Assembly: GCA_020465985.1 (NCBI GenBank) | Contig: JAANYP010009622.1 | Coordinates: 1-64,000, forward strand | Direction of reading: 5' to 3' | DNA from: Centrapalus pauciflorus | Lineage: Eukaryota; Streptophyta; Magnoliopsida; Asterales; Asteraceae | DNA: 64,000 bases | Part shown: in pieces, positions 21,332 through 32,928 of the stretch | Position numbering within the stretch: position 1 is the first letter of the stretch | Layout of the letters: every line of letters begins with the position of its first letter | Notes under the pieces: model-generated | What the model was told of the DNA's origin: nothing | The model's database searches: none | What the model saw: only the letters and a program-made list of their open reading frames with translations | Position numbers and translations under genes: made by a program

Positions 21332-24307
21332 ATCTCAAGTTACATAATGATAGTATTATTCAAGAATTTGTGTCCAACGTTCTTAAAGTTTCGATTTTTA
21401 TGATTACAAGTGTTTAAACTATCGAAATCAATAATTAAAATGTTTAAGGTTTTGATTCGGCTTGGAGAAAATCGACCAAAGGTTTTGGAAACCCCATGGT
21501 GATTCTCGGCCAACCTTGGAGTTTCTCGGAACTCGGGATTTTGAAAACTTAGTTCGTTTTATTTAGTAAATGTTTGATTGTTTAAAAATGTTTAATTGAT
21601 TAAAGTCGAAAATTAAACGTTTCGGTTCGCAAAATCAAACCTAGAGATTTCGGCCATGGATTGAGACCCTTAACCTCTCGGTTATGATGTGGTAGCCAAA
21701 GTCATTGATAGTTTATTCCGTCATGTCGTTTAATTCACGGTTAAACTCGAACCATTAAAATAAATGCGTTAAAATCGAATTAATAAATCAAAAAGTGTTT
21801 GGTTATTAATATTTAAACATTTATGACTAAATATATGTAAATTTATTTTCGGTTTTATAAAATTAAAGTGGGAGACTTTATTAGTTTTATAAAATTCACA
21901 AATCGGTTTAAATATCATTCGATTTGATTGTTAAACGATTAATTGGAATATGGAAATCTAAATAATCAAAGTGAGTTGATTAAAGGCTTCGATTAATTTC
22001 AGCCGTCAAAGGGTTTAATACCATACTTGTTTTCGGTTCATATGGGTTATAGAACCCGAGTATGAGTCGGTTAACTAAGTTGGTTCGTTCCCGTTTTCCG
22101 GTAATTCATCGTTTAAATTAAATCGGTTTTAATTAAAAGTTAAGTTTTGATGTTGAAATTAAAATTAATGGTAATTTTAATTTATAAACTAGATTTAATT
22201 TATACATTTAATATTTAGTTCCATAAAATGCATTATTAAATTAAAGGGAGTTTAATTTAAGGATAACATTTTCAAATTGATGAAATCGTGACTTTGAGTT
22301 TTATGCTCGGTCATGGTTTAATGTTTTGAGATTTGATCTCGACATTAAAGTTTTTGGTAGAAATTGTTTAAAACCATAAAGAAAGTTTTTGGTGTTATTT
22401 AAAGATGGTCAATTTTCTTTAAATATTTTAAAAGACATATTTTATTAGTAAAATTGTTTATTTAGAAAATTGACATTTTAGATAAAGATTATTTATTTCT
22501 GGAAAGGTGTTTCTATAGAATAATAGTTAATTGATAAATATTTAAACGAAGTTTAAATTATTTTTCAATATAATTTAAAATAATAACTATATTTATTACA
22601 GATTGTTTAATAAAAAGTTTCTTAAAATAGTAAGTTTAAGTTTCACATGTGTTTGAATTGTTAATTGAACATTTTAAGAAAAATGTAGTTTTGAATCCAA
22701 AGATAATGTAAAGATGTAATTGAATTTGAATTTTTCTAGGAAAAAGTTTCTAATTTTGGAAAGTGTTCATGAATTTCGAGTTTACGAACCGTATTTAATT
22801 TAAGAACGATATTGGACATGATTACTTCAATTAATGGTAGATTAGTTGGTCTTGGAATTATTTTCATGGCAAGATGAAAATGAATTCTGGATTATTAATA
22901 TGCTTTACTGCTTTATTTATGTTTGTGACATAGCCGAGCCTTGAGACCCCTTGTTTGTAATGGTTGTTTGTTTAATCTCAATATTTGCTATTTTATTATT
23001 GGTTATATCTTTGGGAAGGCCTGCGTGCCATTGGAATCCCCGGTTTTATGATGTAATCTGTAATAGGTTAGAAAATAGGCAAATGTATTTAGATTAAAAT
23101 TATGCAAAAAATCTTGGCGAAAATGTCCATCAAGAAGAAGGTCATCCATCAAGGACGCTCGGAGACATCATTGGATGCTGAGGCTAGTAGGAGGTAAATG
23201 AGTTCATCCTTCTTACCTTGTGTGTTGATTTTGTCCCTTAGGTTTTGACCTAATAGGTTTGTCCGTATGGCTCTCGGAAACCAATTTAGTTTCGGCTGGC
23301 TATGTCACCATGTGATTGTATGTTTTATTTCTTTATGCTTTATTTATATCTGCGTGATTGTGGTGACAAAGTAGATAAATAAAAGAAATTAAAACTACAA
23401 TCATTTTTGATGAAAAATTAAAGTATTTAAAAGGAAGTTTAAATTGGAAACTTTAATTATTTTGTCAGGTGTTAGATATGACATTTTTATGAAAATACTT
23501 TTTCAAATAAAAGGAGATTTATTTTTAAATGTCATATGATCAAAGAGTTGAAATTCTTAAAACTAGTACATTAACTAGATTGTTTACCAAAATAGGTGGT
23601 GTCTAAGACAGTCACGCTATGGCTATGGTTGTAGGAATTTCCGAGAGGTTTAGAACAGAAAGGATCCTGCCATCTGACTAATCTGACTGGCCACTAGTTC
23701 TTGGTAAGAGACTGGTTATAAAACCAAATTAAAAATCTGACACAACACACCTGCCATATAGTGGCACTCACGGTGACCGATCGTCGTAAGTAGGTTCAGC
23801 CTTCGTTGGGTGCTTACGCCGCAAACTCGGAGAGCTGTGAGGTAAGCACTGCGGATCCTAAGTGAGACTTGGGCCTGTAACTTGCAGTTGTTATATGGTG
23901 TGTGTCAGTGGTGGTCCTCAGTAAGACTATTTCCCAAGGTGTGGATGAGATTAAACATGATCATTTTAAGGAATTGAATCTCATAAGATCTAAGAGTTGC
24001 AATGGGGTTGTAATTGGTAATAAGTTGCCTGCCTGAGTAGCTTATTCATGTAGGTTTAGCCTCCGTTTGGTGCATGAATATTTAAATGGTTCTTAGGATT
24101 AATAAATCATTTTCTAAATTTTGGGTTATTGATTTATTAATGGTTAATCAAATACTTATTTTTGAAAAATTGTTTAAGATGGTTGAAAAAGACAGAGGTA
24201 GAAGCGGTTTAATAGTAACAATGACAATAACAGTAACAACAACAATGATAACGTCAATATCCTTCCCCCACTTGAAAATCCTCCCCAAAAGCACATGTTG
24301 CTAATTT
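21332..24307 (+). other. Long leader of Copia-C, no gene seen
   Basis: Nearly 3 kb of AT-rich sequence with no frame that looks coding and no second element seen. The first part has repeated GTTTAAA and TCGGTTT-type words; the later part (22950-24060) is less AT-rich. It lies between PBS and the gag remnant, so it is read as untranslated leader or decayed internal DNA. Confidence 0.55.
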
Positions 24308-25020
24308 GAGGTCCATTCGGGATATGGAGAACTCAAAAGAGGCAACTTCCTGAACTGGGAATAAGATCTGACAAATGTTTTGAGTACAGAGTGAAAGTCG
24401 TATATTCTAGAAAGGGCACCAGAACCTGCTCCTGCAGAGACTTCTACAGTTGAGGAGAGAAATCTCCACAAGAAGCACTCTGAGGATTCGGTCAATGTTG
24501 TCTATCTAATGCTAGCGACCAAGACATCTGAGCTGCGGACTAGCCTTATGGACGTCTCAGCTTGCCAGATGTATCGCCAGCTAAAGGATATGTTCCAGAC
24601 GCAGGCTCGGACTGAGAAACATATACGACTAGGGCTCTGAGCTCCTGCAGAATGGCAGAAGGAACAACTGTTAGACCCCATGTGCTGAAGATGAAAGGTT
24701 ATCTGGATCATCTTAGCAGACTTGGGTATCCCGTGACACAGGACATGACAACAAATCTAATTCTCAATTCCTTATTGAAGGAATATTAGCAATTTGTAAT
24801 TTGTTACAATATGCATGGAGAAGATGATCAGTGGCCTGCATCAGATGCTATAGATTGCTGAGGGAATGATTAAGGAGAGAAGATAGTGAAAGAGACGGAA
24901 GGGAAAGTAAGTTTCCAAGCCGGAGGTTAAAGCTAACAAGTAGCTAAAACCTAGAACTAGAGAAGTCAAATCTAAGGATGACAAATTCTTTGAGTGCTAG
25001 GAAACTGGGCACTGGGAAAG
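24308..25020 (+). pseudogene. gag: Copia-C gag remnant
   Basis: The frame from 24308 reads a copia gag core: KRGNFLNWE, a segment with VVYLMLATKTSELR, and QMYRQLKDMFQTQARTE. After a frameshift near 24665 it continues with PHVLKMKGYLDHLSRLGYPV and NSLLKEY. Stops at several Trp- and Gln-like positions break it. A degraded zinc-knuckle-like stretch (FFEC, then ETGHWERE) lies near 24985-25020. The order matches the gag of common plant copia elements; the lineage cannot be fixed. Confidence 0.72.
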
Positions 25021-27060
25021 GGAATTATCCCAAGTACTTGGAAACGGTCAACGTTGACCGCATTGAAACTTCGTGTATCTGAATCAGTCACTTCTGTTGT
25101 TCTTGGATATGTGATACGCAATTGAAAAAAGTTTTATGCATAATGTCTGCAATGAATAAAATGAAGTGAAAAGAGATGACATATTCAGTGGGAGCATAGA
25201 GACATCTTAGAGAATACTCTGCTGGACACTATTTTCATGTCATCAATAGTTTATCATGGTGTAGTAAACAACTTTGTAGTTGAATTTCTTGCAAATATTT
25301 TTGGGATAAAAAAAATGGAGTTGAAAAATTATTGCTTGAAATTCCTATTGTTTAAAATTACTAAACCATGATTATAGACTATTGATTCAACTGGAGCTTG
25401 ATTAGTAACTTGTCAATGGAGATTGGACAAGCTAGTAGTCATATTCAGATAAAAAGGGTTACCATGTTGTCGTGTAAATTGTTCAAGTGTTCACATGCAA
25501 TTTCATTGAACTTGTTAATTCTTGAAAGTCAGTTCAATAGATTATATGAGTTGGATAGTCATCCGTGATTATATAGAAACTAATAAATTGCAGAATTAAA
25601 TGTAAAGGAGTTACATGGAGGTTAATTCAATTCACTTGTCAAAAATAATTAGACTTGAGAAGTCAGGATTGTTAAGACAAGAAGTAATTACATTTTATAA
25701 AATTATATGCGAAATGTATACAACTTGTGTGATGGTTAGTCAAGTAATAGCCTTTGACTTGTTTAAACACTCGTCGACAAACTTGACGGAACACTACAAC
25801 AAAATGTTGTCGATAACCAGGTTCTAGTGATTATGGATACATATCACAAATGTTGAACACAATGTTATTAAAGATATCTTGTTAAGATATAGATAAACCG
25901 CATACTGTCATATTCAAGACTAAACATCTAAACGTACCACTAGTAGCAATTATTCTGAATTGCTAGAGCTCCTAAATTTTAATCCTGGTGTCTTTATGAG
26001 TGATTTACAAGTTCCTCTAAAGATAATGGATAGAAATTTGTAAGGAGTTTCAGAATGGATCTGAATAATATTACAAGAACTTGTAATAAAGAACTAGTGT
26101 AATTTTTCAAAGATAAACGGTAATGGAAGTTAAGTCGGTTAACTAGAGAACACTCCCACTAAGATCATGTCTGAAATTAATTATTCGGTAGATCATATTA
26201 CCGTTACATTTGATAAAGGAACAGTAACATTAAATTGATGGAAGTCATGTTGTGTTTATTGAGATAAAGGAGATCAACATGATATCTTTAATGTCTTTTG
26301 CATGTTTTAGAAATCCAAGAATAAAATTGAAGTTATTCTAAAATTATTCCATAGCTGCTTGTTGTCGTGGGAACCACAACGAGAATAAAAAGGCTACTGT
26401 GGTTTTTGGTTGATATTCATGGGTGATGAATATAGCAATGGTTGGACCAAATTCACAGGTATTTGTTGCGAACAAATATTGGAATGACCCACCGATTGAG
26501 ACCACTTTGTGGATCATAGTCATGAGTAGTCTCAAAAAGGTAATCCTTAGTACCTGAGATGTCTACATACTTTAGTGCGGGTGCCGCTGTACATTTGTCC
26601 TAACCTAACGTCATCCGTAACTAGGTGACCATAATGGTTCGAGGCTGGTTGTAGTGGGAGTCGTGCTGTAGGCCTAGATAGTCAATATGGGATTTGCACC
26701 TTCTTTTAACTAAGAAGAGACATTTCTGGGCCCCTCGACGATCGATACTGACAGAAATGCATGGCCATGCTCGGACAGAGCTGATGTGTTCTAATCTGTC
26801 TGTTTCAGTTCAGTATGAGATCAGGGAGTCGAGAAACATAATCGTGACTGCTACGGTTGATCTAATACATGCCTAGCTTTCACATTGAAATATCGCCATG
26901 CATGGGATATAACCCAAGTTTCTTTTTGGAAGGCTGTTTCAACAAGAATGCCCGAATGGGAGTCAGAGTTTTTATGACCTTGGTTGGCTAAAGTGTCTAG
27001 CCATGACCTCCTTTAGGCGCATGCTGCAGGACAATATGTCATCTTACACATGTGGGAGTA
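25021..27060 (+). other. Copia-C internal 3' region, no pol recognised
   Basis: About 2 kb with only short chance frames. A weak match to the start of a copia protease (an ICDT-type segment) may be present near 25110. No integrase, RT or RNase H motif was found in any frame. The last bases, GTGGGAGTA, could be a polypurine tract before the LTR. Confidence 0.5.
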
Positions 27061-27608
27061 TGTTAGTGTATGGTGTGTAAAGATGATATTCCTACTGCAT
27101 CATGGCTGATTTCATAAAACACTTGAGGGTCACACCGATGAGCACAACTGAGCAGATGCAATTAAATGATTGAATAAATAATATTGGATATTGTTTATGA
27201 CACGAAATGATCATTGAGATTAAATTAATGGATGATTAATTATATCTCAAAGTACGGGGACTATAAGTGCAATATTAGATATTGTAGTGATATAATTGTC
27301 ATTGGATGATAATTAAATAATTATCTGGTCTTTTATTTATTATTTGGTATTAAATAAAAGATTGATTTATTTGATTAGTATTATCATCTATTATTAGATA
27401 ATAGTATGGATAATTATAAACAAATAAATAAGAGAGAATTATAAATAATTATCTAGTAATATATATATTATTAGATAATATATAAAAGATTAATATTATT
27501 TAAAGGGTATATAATTATAGAGATAATTATATAAGGTTTAAATAATAAATATAATTATTAAGATATATATTATATTATTATATTAGAGTTTGATTAAAAC
27601 TAAAACTC

Positions 27609-27701
<93 letters not shown>

Positions 27702-28101
27702 GCACATATATATATGATGTAGATATGTATGAGAGGGGTGGTCACCTAATGTGAGGTAACCGGCGCACACACACACTTGAAGGTGTTTGTGCGTGTGTGG
27801 TGGTTCTCGGCCGAAACAAAACGCACATTTATGTGTGTGTTTTTCGTCCCGTTCTTCGTGTTTTTGATTGCATACCTGGCGCCGCTCGATCGTGTCATCA
27901 CCGGTGGATACCGAAAGCATCTCATTCGTGCATTTTTTTCATCGAATGCAAAGGTACAGATTTTTGTTGCTTTCTAGTTTACTAATCCTATGTATACTTG
28001 ATGATCCGTGTACGGAATTCGTGATTTTAAAAGGCGTCCGTTGTGCATTTAATATGATTAAAAGTTTATGTTTTTTTTAAAAATGATACGAATTCCCAAC
28101 A
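27061..28101 (+). repeat. 3' LTR of Copia-C
   Basis: Complete LTR of 1041 bp, TGTTAGTGTATGG to CCCAACA. It includes a TA microsatellite much longer than in the 5' LTR. It is followed directly by Gypsy-D RT sequence. Confidence 0.9.
27611..27698. repeat. (TA)n microsatellite, about 44 units
   Basis: Uninterrupted TA repeat inside the Copia-C 3' LTR. The corresponding tract in the 5' LTR has about 13 units, so it changed length after insertion. A 103-codon minus-strand frame across it is an artefact. Confidence 0.95.
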
Positions 28102-28588
28102 GTTCGGAATATCCTCCTCACGAACTCTAACCTGATGATATCCAGACCTCAGGTCGAGTTTTTAGTAGAAGGTTGATCCTTGGAGTTGGTCAAACAAGTC
28201 ATCGATCCTTTGGAGGGGGTACCGGTTCTTTATGGTTAGCTTGTTTAGTTCCCGGTAGTCGATGCACATTCTAAAGGTTCCATCCTGCTTCTTTACAAAC
28301 AAGACTGGAGCTCCACAAGGTGAGGAACTCGGTTTGATAAATCTTTCATCCTAGAGCTCCTGTAGCTGGTTGAATAATTCTAGCATTTTCGATGGGACCA
28401 AACTGTATGGTGCTCGAGCTACTAGTGCAGCACCTGACACTAGGTCAATTTGAAATTTGACTTGTCATGCTGGCGGGAGTCCAGGTATATCTTCAGGAAA
28501 GACGTTGTGGTAATCACAGACAACATGAATATCTTCGAGGTGCTTCTCCTTCAGCTCCTTCTACGTCATGTGGACTAAGATCACTTGA
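28102..28588 (-). pseudogene. pol: Gypsy-D pol fragment, reverse transcriptase
   Basis: Minus-strand Ty3/gypsy RT: the leading segment reads FPEDIPGLPP, followed by blocks equivalent to CGAPVLFVKKQDGTFRMCID, YRELNKLTIKNRYPL and LDLRSGYHQVRVREEDIPN. At least four in-frame stops are present. The upstream protease of the same element is at 47341-47642, beyond SireA-3; the downstream part was displaced by Copia-C. The join to SireA-3 is marked by CTTGA (28584-28588). Confidence 0.9.
28584..28588. other. Target site duplication of SireA-3, left copy
   Basis: CTTGA immediately before the LTR; the identical right copy is at 47336-47340. Confidence 0.93.
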
Positions 28589-29240
28589 TGTTGGTACACC
28601 TTGTGTGACGATAGCAGTCTAAGTATAGTTGGCATTTTGTGTAAGTCAACTTACGTAATATTGAATATTGACTAGTATTTGATATATGTGTTTATATGTG
28701 TTTGATATTGATTGATTGTATGTTTGAACTTGGTGTAACGTATTACAAGAAGTTCAAACATAAAGTTCAAAGATAAATTCAAACATAAGTTAAAACATAA
28801 GTTAAAATAGAAGTTTGACATGTGAAATTCGAATTTAGAGTAAATTCGAATTATCACATAAGGTAGATTCAAATTTGTCAAGTGGACAAATTCGAATGGG
28901 CAAATTCGAATTGGTAAGTTCGAATGGGCCTTGGGCCTGATTCGAATTTGTCCTAAGACAAACTCGAATTGGTCAGTATAATTAAGGATTAACTCGAATA
29001 ATTATCAGACTTTTGCAGAATTTCGGAGAGTAATTAAGTAAAGGCGATCTCGAGTTTACTGGTAATCAGAGAGTGTTTTCGGAGAGAATCATCGTGTAGG
29101 TACGTTCGTAGTCGTTCGTATAACGCCGTGGTAGTCTCCGTGTTTCGTGCGTGTGATCTTACCGTCAAGCCGCTAACGAGGATTCCGCACTCGTTGGACG
29201 GTGTCGCGTCTAGATAGATCCGTGAGTTCAGGACCTTACA
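28589..29240 (+). repeat. 5' LTR of SireA-3
   Basis: 652 bp, TGTTGGTACACC to GACCTTACA. Two indels of about 15 bp in the TTCGAA-rich part (28830-28960) distinguish it from the 622-bp 3' LTR. A candidate TATA box, TATAATTA, is at 28977-28984. Confidence 0.95.
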
Positions 29241-29242
29241 AG

Positions 29243-29255
29243 TGGTATCAGAGCC
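29243..29255 (+). other. Primer binding site of SireA-3
   Basis: TGGTATCAGAGCC two bases after the LTR; initiator-Met tRNA type, as in the other SireA copies. Confidence 0.93.
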
Positions 29256-30037
29256 TAAGGGGTGTTGTTGGTGTTCTTCGTGTTCATAAGCAACATCCTA
29301 GGTTTCTTGACGTTTTGGACGGTTATTATCACGATTTTTGAGGTTTTTTCAAGGTTATCAAATCAGATTTCGGGAAATACTTTGTTGTAGTTCAAGTTTT
29401 TGCCCAAAATCAGTATTTTTACTTGTAAAAATATTCGTTTAATCTACAAAACTTGAAAAACTCGAAGTATTAGCCGTTTTTCAAATTTGCGGCGCTCGAG
29501 TTTAGTAAGGGAGTATTAGGGTTTTATAAAATTTCGAGTTTGACCAAAATACGCTCCTTTCGAGTTTCCTTAAAGTTTGATTTGAATTTGGCCAATTCGA
29601 ATATGCTTGGATTTCGATTTTACACTACGATCGAATTTGGACATTCGAGTTTAGTTGGGTTTTCGAGTTTAAGTGGACCTTCGAATTTAGTTGGGGTTTC
29701 GAGATTAGTTTCGAGTTTCCTTAAAGTTTGATTCGAATTTGGCCAATTCGAATATGCTTGGATTTCGATTTTACACTACGATCGAATTTGGACATTCGAG
29801 TTTAGTTGGGTTTTCGAGTTTAAGTGGACCTTCGAATTTAGTTGGGGTTTCGAGATTAGTGAACCTTCGACTTTGTCATTAGTTTCGAGTTTAGCTGAAT
29901 TTAAAACTTATATTCGAATTTAATTCCAAACAGGTTTAAATTTAATTAGATTCGAATTTACCTAAATTCGAAAGAATTAATTTAAATTAATTTCGAATTA
30001 AATTAATTAAGTTTGAATTCAAATATATTTGAAACAA
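29256..30037 (+). repeat. SireA-3 leader with TTCGA array and 151-bp tandem duplication
   Basis: Untranslated leader. TTCGAG, TTCGAA and ATCGAA units occur from 29455 to 30000. A 151-bp block is repeated in tandem at 29558-29708 and 29709-29859 with almost no difference, so the duplication is recent. No shared coding frame is seen. Confidence 0.85.
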
Positions 30038-30888
30038 TGGCAAGTCTGCAGAGGTTTATGGAGATGGATCACGAGATTGGAAAGGAGAATTCTCCACCGA
30101 AGTTAATGAATATTGAGGATTATTAATGGTGGAAGGATAGGTTTGCCAACTTCACGAGATTTAATGATATGAGGATGTGGCTTTGTATCGATGAAGGATA
30201 CATTCCACCTACAGCTGAGGTTGAAGGACGACAGAAGGTTGTGCCTTATTCAAAAATGAAGGATGACGATAGAAAGCTGTATGAAGCCGAGAACCGTGCA
30301 ATAGCTATCATTAGAATGGCGTTACCTCAGGAGATCTTACACACTTTCCGTAATCAGAAGACAACAAAAGAGCTGTGGGATGCGTTAGAGAAACGGTGTG
30401 AAGGTAACCCGAGGGTCAGAAAGAATCGAATGGCAATGCTCAAGCAGGAGTTCGCGATCTTCAAAGCCTTGAAGAATGAAAAGCTGGATGAGACTATTAC
30501 ACGATTCTATCATTTGCTAACTGAGTTAGACAGCCACGATGTGGAGTATAGTGAAACGGAGAAGATTAACAAGATTCTGGATGCTTTACCGGCCAAATGG
30601 GAAATGTATGTGGCACTGATAAAGCATGATGAAGATAAATTCTACACTCTTACTCTCGACAGTGTTATTGGAACGCTGCGGGCATATTACTTTGAGTTGC
30701 TGAAGAAGGAAACCGATTATGATCAAGTTCAAGATCCTGCTATGTACTTTGGGAAATCAAAACCTTCAGTGGCAACTGAATTGAAGACCGCTACAGCATT
30801 CTTCTTGGGAGAGACATCGTCTCAGGTTGAAACAGAAGACTCAGTAGGAAGGGCTTTCTTAGGGTTTGCTAGACCAGAAGAAAAGTAG
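30038..30888 (+). pseudogene. gag: SireA-3 gag, N-terminal part
   Basis: The ATG at 30038 aligns with the SireA-1 gag start. A one-base loss near 30060 and TAA at 30124 break the first 45 codons; from 30169 the frame is open to TAG at 30886-30888. The open part carries MRMWLCIDEG, LPQEILHTF and TRFYHLLTELD as in SireA-1. TAG falls at the codon that is TAA in SireA-1, and the same frame continues beyond it. Confidence 0.9.
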
Positions 30889-30930
30889 CATCAGGCTACT
30901 CCGGCATCTACATCTCAAGGTTATTCAAAG

Positions 30931-32907
30931 ATGCCTATGAGCGCAAAATCTGCAGAAGACCATCTGAATCTGTTGGCTTCGTTTGTGGCCACTTACGACA
31001 ATTGCGTTCAGGGCAAAATAAATGATCTTGCGCTTTGGGATGAGGATTACGATCAGGTAGATCCTGATGATCTGGAAGAGATGGATCTGCAATGGCAACT
31101 GGCCATGGTAACTCAAAGAGTTAAAAGGTTCATCAAAAGAACGGGAAGGAATCTTAACGTTAGTAATAATAAGATTGGATTTGACAAGTCCAAGGTTAAG
31201 TGTTACAACTGTCAGGGGTTAGGACACTTCGCTAGAGAGTGTCAGAGACCAAAAGTAGAGAACTACCAAGGACAATATCAGAATCAATCGCAAGGGCGAT
31301 ATCTACCGGGTAGTTCAACCAGTCAACCGAATATAGCTGGTCTGTTGTCCAACGTCACATCAGACAGACAGCTAGATGGCACTTATGACTGGAGTACTCA
31401 TCCAGAGTCGAACGCTAGAGCCTTTATGGCTGAAGTGACCGAGACTGGAAGTGATGGAGCAGAGGAGACGACAGGGGACAACAGTCAGAATGACAGCAGT
31501 CCGATGTGGGTAGAAAAGTCAGACGATCAGACGATTCTGGAGTTCGCCGCACAGATGGCCAATGTGGAATCAAATCATGCCAAGGTAACTCTACACTTTT
31601 CTCTTTTCCATGATTTATGTGTTTTATGTGCTACATCTAACGATAGGTTAAATTTAGTCCTAGAATCACATCAAACCATATCTGCTCAAAATGAATCGTT
31701 AAAATCAGATAATGCTAGCCTAGTAGACATAAAGCAAGATCTTAGGGATAAGCTTAAGGCTGATGCACAGGATGTTATAGTTCTAAAGGACAAACTGAGC
31801 GAACAGTGTGTTAGGTTAGAACTAATGTATGAACATGTTGAGGCATTAACGAAGGAGCTTAAATCCAAAGAAGTAGAGCTAGCCGAGTCTAAGGTAAAGG
31901 TAGTTGAGGTCAACAGTAAACTTGAAAAGTTTAGGAACTCATCTCTTAACGTAGGGAAAATCTTAGATGCACATCGTCAGTCTAAGAAGCCTGTAGGTCT
32001 AGGATATCATGAGAGTCCTCCACCTTTCAATGATAATTATGTACCTCAACCTCAGGAGAAAACTGAACAATCAGTTGAATCAGAGGAAATACCGGAACCA
32101 GTGTCTGAAATTGCTAAGGAAAATGAAACTAAGGTGACTGCTAATCACATCAAGATTAAGAAGGTTAAATTTGTGTCATCCACTAGTGATAAACCTGTAG
32201 GACAACAAAAAATTGACTTTAATGATCAGGAGGAAGAACCAGTCGCTCTAGTTGAAACAAAAGAACCAGACACTAGTGAGACACCTAAGTCAAAGAGCAC
32301 TCATAAAAAGTCAATTGACAAAATGTCTTGCTTTAGATGTAACGCAAGGGGGCATGTTGTGTCTAGCTGTCCACATAGGAAAGTAGATATTACACCTAAA
32401 CCTGGAAAGCCGGAACAACATAAGCCTTCACCAAGTGTAGCGAGCACTAGTAGTTCTCAACATACCGAGAAAACTGTGCAAGCCGCACCAAAAACTGCTG
32501 TGAAACAAATGCCTGTGTCAGGTCGACCAAAAGAAGTGATTCGGACTCATTCACCAAATAGAGTCGATAATCAATCTAGGTCAGGACCGCAACAGAATTA
32601 TAGGAGTACCACACCTAGCAGAGCGTACACTCCGGTTAGGTCACATACCCCTGTAAGACATCAAACACCAGGTAGAGCTCAGGGATATCAGTCTGAAATG
32701 CATTATAATCGTAACTATTCAAGGGCTCCACAGCAAATGCCTACACAAATGCCGAGAGTGAACTTAAATCACTCTGCACCACAACAGACTCCCATTCAAA
32801 GACCCAAGTCACCTGAAAGGAGAGATGAGTAATTGAAAGAGTTTAAGTATGTAGACGAGAATGGTATTACCAAGTCAGTTATGGCTTGGGTTCCCCGTGA
32901 TAACTAA
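30931..32907 (+). pseudogene. gag: SireA-3 gag, zinc-knuckle and coiled-coil part (633 open codons)
   Basis: Open from 30931 to a premature TAA at 32830-32832, then in frame to the native stop at 32905-32907. It has CYNCQGLGHFAREC (residues 91-104), the coiled-coil region and a second knuckle, CFRCNARGHVVSSC, followed by the Pro/Ser/Gln tail. Apart from the single stop near the end it is almost whole. Confidence 0.9.
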
Positions 32908-32928
32908 CCAATTTTCTTTCATGTGCAG
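32904..32928 (+). promoter_or_regulatory. Gag/pol junction resembling a 3' splice site (SireA-3)
   Basis: CTAAC (32904-32908) contains the gag stop; AATTTTCTTTCATGTGCAG follows, ending directly before the conserved GAG of pol. Gag and pol share a frame here. Same arrangement as in the other SireA copies. Confidence 0.4.

Larger units (their letters stand above)
20411..28101 (+). mobile_element. Copia-C, large mostly noncoding LTR element
   Basis: Bounded by a 5'-truncated LTR (20411-21317) and a full LTR (27061-28101) with TGTTAG...CCAACA ends. The PBS at 21319 is initiator-Met type. The internal 5.7 kb contains a decayed copia gag and no recognisable pol. It interrupts Gypsy-D, whose RT resumes at 28102. 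Missing pol could mean decay, internal deletion or a non-autonomous design. Confidence 0.88.

Noticed and set aside
21332..24307. A host gene in the Copia-C leader
   Set aside because: No long frame, no splice-supported exons and no recognisable protein; it is AT-rich and lies between PBS and gag.
27609..27920. 103-codon minus-strand frame across the TA microsatellite
   Set aside because: The C-terminal half is alternating Tyr-Ile from the TA repeat; the rest is LTR sequence.
28672..28881. Minus-strand Asn/Leu/Phe-rich frame in SireA LTRs (also 46797-47087)
   Set aside because: Follows from the AT-rich LTR and its duplicate; no homology recognised.
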